NCBI GenBank assembly: GCA_913776255.1
Contig: CAJYLV010000027.1
Span: 27,328-91,327 of the forward strand
Reading direction: 5' to 3'
Source of the DNA: an uncultured Sphingomonas sp.
GTDB lineage: Bacteria; Pseudomonadota; Alphaproteobacteria; Sphingomonadales; Sphingomonadaceae
DNA: 64,000 bases
Every line of letters begins with the position of its first letter. The stretch's first letter is position 1. Under the pieces are notes generated by a model that saw nothing but the letters and a program-made list of their open reading frames with translations, ran no database searches and had not been told where the DNA came from. The translations under genes were made by a program, and so were the position numbers. This document shows, piece by piece, positions 60,606 to 64,000 of the stretch.

Positions 60606-61169
60606 ATGTTGCAAAGCCCGCCCGTCCCGTCCCGCCGCCCGTCGCGTCGTCCGCTCCGCTGGACCGGGCGCCCGATCGTGCTGGTCGGCCTGATGGGCGC
60701 GGGCAAGTCGACGGTCGGGCGGCGGCTGGCGATGCGGCTCGCGCTGCCGTTCGTCGATGCCGATACCGAGATCGAGAGCGCGGCCGGCATGTCGATCGCG
60801 GATATCTTCGCGCAGTTCGGCGAGGATTATTTTCGCGACGGGGAGCGTCGGGTGATCCAGCGGCTGATCGACGGGCGGCCCAAGGTGATCGCCACCGGCG
60901 GCGGCGCGTTCGTCAACGACGAGACGCGCGCGCTGATCCTGTCGGACGCGCTGGCGATCTGGCTCGACGCGCCCGTCGAGGTGCTGGCCGAACGGGTGAG
61001 GCGCCGCGACACCCGCCCGCTGCTGCGCGGCAAGGATCCCGCCACGGTGCTGCGCGAGCTCGCCGCCGTTCGCAATCCACTCTACGCGCTGGCGCATCTG
61101 CGCATCCCCAGCGCCAATGCCCCGCACGACACGACGGTGCGCGCGATCATGGAGGCCTTGAAGAAATGA
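60606..61169 (+). CDS. aroK: Shikimate kinase
   Basis: Phosphorylates shikimate with ATP in aromatic amino-acid synthesis. The 187-residue protein from the ATG at 60606 has a basic N-terminal extension (about 20 residues), the P-loop VGLMGAGKSTVGRRLA, the shikimate-binding Asp in FVDADTEIE, FRDGERRVI, ATGGGAFV and the lid region RRRDTRPLLRG. It overlaps aroB by 4 bp, the standard aroK-aroB pair. Confidence 0.95.
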   Translation: MLQSPPVPSRRPSRRPLRWTGRPIVLVGLMGAGKSTVGRRLAMRLALPFVDADTEIESAAGMSIADIFAQFGEDYFRDGERRVIQRLIDGRPKVIATGGGAFVNDETRALILSDALAIWLDAPVEVLAERVRRRDTRPLLRGKDPATVLRELAAVRNPLYALAHLRIPSANAPHDTTVRAIMEALKK

Positions 61170-62266
61170 CGACCGTGACGGTGGCGCTGGGCGACCGCAG
61201 CTATGACGTGCGAATCGAGCCGGGCCTGCTGTCGCGCGCGGGCGCGGCGCTGGTGCCGATCGTCGGGAAGCGCCCGGTCGTGATCGTGGCGGACGCCAAT
61301 GTCGTCGGGCATCTCGCGACGCTGACCGCCTCGCTCGATGCCGAGGGCATCGCTCATGCCGAGATCGTCTTGCCCGCCGGCGAGGGATCGAAGAGCTGGG
61401 CGACGCTGGAGCGCCTGACCGACGAGCTGCTCGCGCTCGGCGTCGAGCGCGGCGATCATGTCGTGGCGCTGGGCGGCGGCGTGATCGGCGACCTGGTGGG
61501 CTTCGCCACCGCGATCCTGAAGCGCGGCTGCGGCTTCGTGCAGGTGCCGACGACGCTGCTGGCGCAGGTCGATTCGTCGGTCGGCGGGAAGACCGGGATC
61601 AACGCGCGCGCCGGAAAGAACCTGGTCGGTGCCTTCCACCAGCCCAGGATCGTGCTGATCGACCCCGACGTGCTCGACACGCTGCCCGCGCGACAGGTGC
61701 GTGCGGGCTATGCCGAGGTCGTCAAATACGGGCTGATCGACGACGCCGGGTTCTTCGCCTGGTGCGAGGCGAACGGAACGGCACTGCTGGCGGGCGATTC
61801 CGGTGCGCGCGTCCACGCGATCGCCCATGCCGTCGCCGCCAAGGCGCGGATCGTCGGCGAGGACGAGTTCGAGACCACGGGGCGTCGCGCGCTGCTCAAT
61901 CTCGGCCACACGTTCGGCCATGCGCTGGAGGCCGAGGCCGGCTTCTCCGACCGCCTGTTGCATGGCGAGGCGGTGGCGGCGGGCTGCGGGCTAGCTTTCG
62001 CTTTCTCCGCGGCGACCGGGCGTTGTTCGACCGAGGATGCGGCACGCATCGCGGCGCATTGGCGCGACAGCGGGCTGCCCGACGGCCTTGCCGCCACCGG
62101 CATCACCGCCCCCGCCGCGCGGCTGGTCGAGCATATGCGGCACGACAAGAAGATGGCGGCGGGCACCCTGCCGTTCCTGCTCGCGCACGGGATCGGGCAG
62201 ACGTACCTCGACAAGGCCGTGGCGCTGGACGAGGTCGCGGCGTTCCTCGGCGAGTCGGGGCGGTAG
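61166..62266 (+). CDS. aroB: 3-dehydroquinate synthase
   Basis: Converts DAHP to 3-dehydroquinate, the second step of the shikimate pathway, using NAD and a divalent metal. The 366-residue protein has HVVALGGGVIGDLVGFATAI, VQVPTTLLAQVDSSVGGKTG, GYAEVVKYGLIDD (metal-ligand Glu) and LNLGHTFGHALEAEAGF with the metal-binding His. Length is typical. Translationally coupled to aroK. Confidence 0.96.
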   Translation: MTTVTVALGDRSYDVRIEPGLLSRAGAALVPIVGKRPVVIVADANVVGHLATLTASLDAEGIAHAEIVLPAGEGSKSWATLERLTDELLALGVERGDHVVALGGGVIGDLVGFATAILKRGCGFVQVPTTLLAQVDSSVGGKTGINARAGKNLVGAFHQPRIVLIDPDVLDTLPARQVRAGYAEVVKYGLIDDAGFFAWCEANGTALLAGDSGARVHAIAHAVAAKARIVGEDEFETTGRRALLNLGHTFGHALEAEAGFSDRLLHGEAVAAGCGLAFAFSAATGRCSTEDAARIAAHWRDSGLPDGLAATGITAPAARLVEHMRHDKKMAAGTLPFLLAHGIGQTYLDKAVALDEVAAFLGESGR

Positions 62267-62302
62267 CGCGCGGCGCGCTGGACCCGCGAGCCACCCATCC
62301 TC

Positions 62303-62379
62303 GTTCGTACTGAGCTTGTCGAAGTACGTGAACGTGGCAGAGCGCCTGGGACACGCACTTCGACAAGCTCAGTGCGAAC
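62303..62379. repeat. Dispersed palindromic repeat, family C
   Basis: GTTCGTACTGAGCTTGTCGA and CGACAAGCTCAGTGCGAAC form inverted arms about 40 bp apart. It lies between aroB and the hydrolase gene. No second copy was noticed in the window. Confidence 0.75.
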
Positions 62380-62452
62380 GGCTGAGCTACCACCACATCA
62401 CGGAACGCCCGCCCGGACCGCCCGTTACGGTGGCTCTGCCAAGGAGAGCCGC

Positions 62453-63277
62453 ATGCCGTATGTGAAGACCCGCGACGGGACCGATATCTACGTCAAGGAT
62501 TGGGGCGAGGGCCGTCCGGTCGTCCTGATCCATGGCTGGCCGCTGTCCTCCGACAGTTGGGATCCGCAGATGAAGGCGCTGGCCGACGCCGGCTTCCGCG
62601 CGATCGCCTACGACCGGCGCGGCTTCGGGCGCTCGGGTCAGCCGTGGTCGGGCTATGACTACGATACGCTGACCGACGACCTGCACGACGTGATGGAAGC
62701 CGCCGGCGCCACGGAGGACGTGACGCTGGTCGGCTTCTCGATGGGCGGCGGCGAAGTCGCGCGCTACCAGAGCCGCCATGACGGCAAGGGCGTGATCTCC
62801 GCCGCGCTGATCAGCTCGGTCGTGCCATACATGCTGAAGACCGACGACAATCCCGACGGCGTGCCCGAAGAAACGCTGGCCGAGATCGCGGACGGCATCC
62901 TGAAGGATCGCCCGAACTTCTTCCGGACGTTCTTCAAGGACTTCTTCGGGGTCGGCTACGTCACCAGCCCGGTCAGCGAGGCGACGCTCGACTGGGCGTG
63001 GCGGATCGCGATGCAGGCCGGGTTGCAGCCGACGCTGAAGTGCGCGGAAAGCTTCGGCCACACCGATTTCCGCCCCGACCTGTCGGCCTTCCGCGTGCCG
63101 ACGCTGGTGCTCCACGGCACGGCGGACAAGACGGTGCCGATCGACACCAGCGGTCGCGCGGCGGCGGCGGGCATCGCGAACGCGCAACTGGTGGAATATG
63201 ACGGCGCGCCGCACGGCCTGTTCGCCACCGAAGGCGATCGGCTGACGCAGGACCTGTTGACCTTCCTGGGTCGGTAG
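62453..63277 (+). CDS. Alpha/beta hydrolase, non-heme chloroperoxidase-like
   Basis: Predicted serine esterase of the perhydrolase/chloroperoxidase group. The 274-residue protein starts at the ATG at 62453 behind AAGGAGAG and has the oxyanion strand VVLIHGWPLSSDSWD, YDRRGFGRSGQPW, the nucleophile in LVGFSMGGGEVARY, the Asp in LVLHGTADKTVPID and the His in YDGAPHGLFATEGD. Haloperoxidase activity is a side reaction in this family; the natural substrate is unknown. Confidence 0.93.
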   Translation: MPYVKTRDGTDIYVKDWGEGRPVVLIHGWPLSSDSWDPQMKALADAGFRAIAYDRRGFGRSGQPWSGYDYDTLTDDLHDVMEAAGATEDVTLVGFSMGGGEVARYQSRHDGKGVISAALISSVVPYMLKTDDNPDGVPEETLAEIADGILKDRPNFFRTFFKDFFGVGYVTSPVSEATLDWAWRIAMQAGLQPTLKCAESFGHTDFRPDLSAFRVPTLVLHGTADKTVPIDTSGRAAAAGIANAQLVEYDGAPHGLFATEGDRLTQDLLTFLGR

Positions 63278-63285
63278 ATCGGCGC

Positions 63286-63363
63286 CGTCATTGCGAGCGC
63301 ACGCGAAGCAATCCAGGGCGTCCTGATCCGGCTCTGGATTGCCTCGCTGCGCTCGCAATGACG
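63286..63363. repeat. Dispersed palindromic repeat, family B
   Basis: CGTCATTGCGAGCGCACGCG at the left and CTGCGCTCGCAATGACGG at the right flank GCAATCCAG / CTGGATTGC inner arms. It lies just after the hydrolase stop codon, where it may act as a terminator. Confidence 0.82.
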
Positions 63364-63481
63364 GAAGGCATGGCGATTTCCGTCACCGCCATCATCACCC
63401 CGGCAAAGACCGAATGTCGTGCGTGAACGCCGTTTCGCCAGCAACCATGACATCCGGATGTATCCGGGACCATACATGCCG

Positions 63482-63796
63482 TCACTTCAGCGGAACGATC
63501 ACCTCGTCCGGGTGCGCGACGTTCAGTTCCTTGCGCACCAGTTCGTCGACCATGTCGGGATTGGCGTGGCGCGGATCGAGCAGCGCCACGCGGTTCTGGA
63601 GCATGAGGCGGCGCTGATCCAGTTCCGCATAATGCCGCTCCCGCGACACCAACTGGCGCTTGTAGTCGCCCAGCGCGATCAGGCCGTTCGGCCCCAGGAC
63701 CGCATAAGCGCCGAAAAACGCCATCACCGCCACCGCCAGCGCGGGAAAGGCGGCGCGACGAAGCGTCTGCGACAGGCGATTGGACGTACGGGACAT
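63482..63796 (-). CDS. Septum formation initiator (FtsB/DivIC-like)
   Basis: Small bitopic division protein that links FtsL and FtsQ at the septum. The start is the ATG at 63796 (MSRTSNRLSQTLRRA). 104 residues: cytoplasmic basic tail, one transmembrane helix (AAFPALAVAVMAFFGAYAVL), then a periplasmic coiled coil (YKRQLVSRERHYAELDQRRL) and the conserved VDELVRKELNVAHPDEVIV end. Location next to eno is the usual one in proteobacteria. Confidence 0.9.
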   Translation of the reverse strand: MSRTSNRLSQTLRRAAFPALAVAVMAFFGAYAVLGPNGLIALGDYKRQLVSRERHYAELDQRRLMLQNRVALLDPRHANPDMVDELVRKELNVAHPDEVIVPLK

Positions 63797-63841
63797 GGCA
63801 ACCGCGATTCTCGCGAGTCGCCACGCCCTTGGCAAGCCCTA

Positions 63842-64000
<159 letters not shown>

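Overview
The window is a GC-rich alphaproteobacterial chromosome segment, most likely from Sphingomonas or a close relative. The evidence is the pcm-tolC-popZ block, a TonB-dependent receptor next to glycosidases, the xerD-accA / aroK-aroB neighbourhood, Flp pilins, DUF1176 proteins and the dispersed palindromes typical of sphingomonads. No rRNA, CRISPR array, transposase or integrase is visible. One complete tRNA (Cys) is present.

Layout. 1-3.6 kb: a membrane diguanylate cyclase, an exported FKBP and a SpoU-type RNA methyltransferase. 3.6-9.8 kb: a glycan-use locus, with GH43 and GH92 enzymes divergent from a TonB-dependent receptor and a pair of LacI-type operators between them. 10-16.5 kb: flagellar genes. 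fliP-fliO-fliN run left; flgC-fliE-fliQ-fliR run right, with fliR fused in frame to motA, followed by cheY, motB, a FliL-like protein and a tandem-PilZ protein. 16.9-26.4 kb: a chemotaxis operon with a soluble receptor carrying two signalling tips, a protein of three CheW domains, cheB, a HEAT protein, cheR, cheY, cheA, a STAS-like protein and a final receiver. 26.4-38.6 kb: exported peptidases (M14, M28, S10), GH27 with a GntR regulator, agmatine deiminase, paired DUF1176 proteins and a 3-hydroxyacyl-CoA dehydrogenase. 38.7-49 kb: a LOV histidine kinase, valS carrying an in-frame palindromic insertion, a hemerythrin-like protein, an S9 peptidase, popZ, tolC and pcm. 49.1-52.9 kb: a small AT-richer island at tRNA-Cys. 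53-64 kb: btuFCD under a cobalamin riboswitch, mutT, two Flp pilins, accA, xerD, aroK, aroB, an alpha/beta hydrolase, a DivIC/FtsB-like protein and the 3' end of eno.

The strongest candidate for an undescribed system is the island at 49141-52854. It is bounded by a perfect 62-bp direct repeat that includes the 5' half of tRNA-Cys. It holds a 36-residue peptide gene, a HEAT-repeat protein, a cupin-like putative metal-dependent oxygenase, an NAD(P)-dependent epimerase/dehydratase and a 42-residue membrane peptide. Both peptides have near-identical ribosome-binding sites and end in Leu-Trp. The layout looks like a ribosomally made, modified peptide cassette, but no known class is recognised. Other notable features are the FliR-MotA fusion, the palindrome inside valS, and a GH43 gene with no standard start codon in front of its catalytic aspartate.

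All calls come from reading the sequence and translations by eye. No database search was run.
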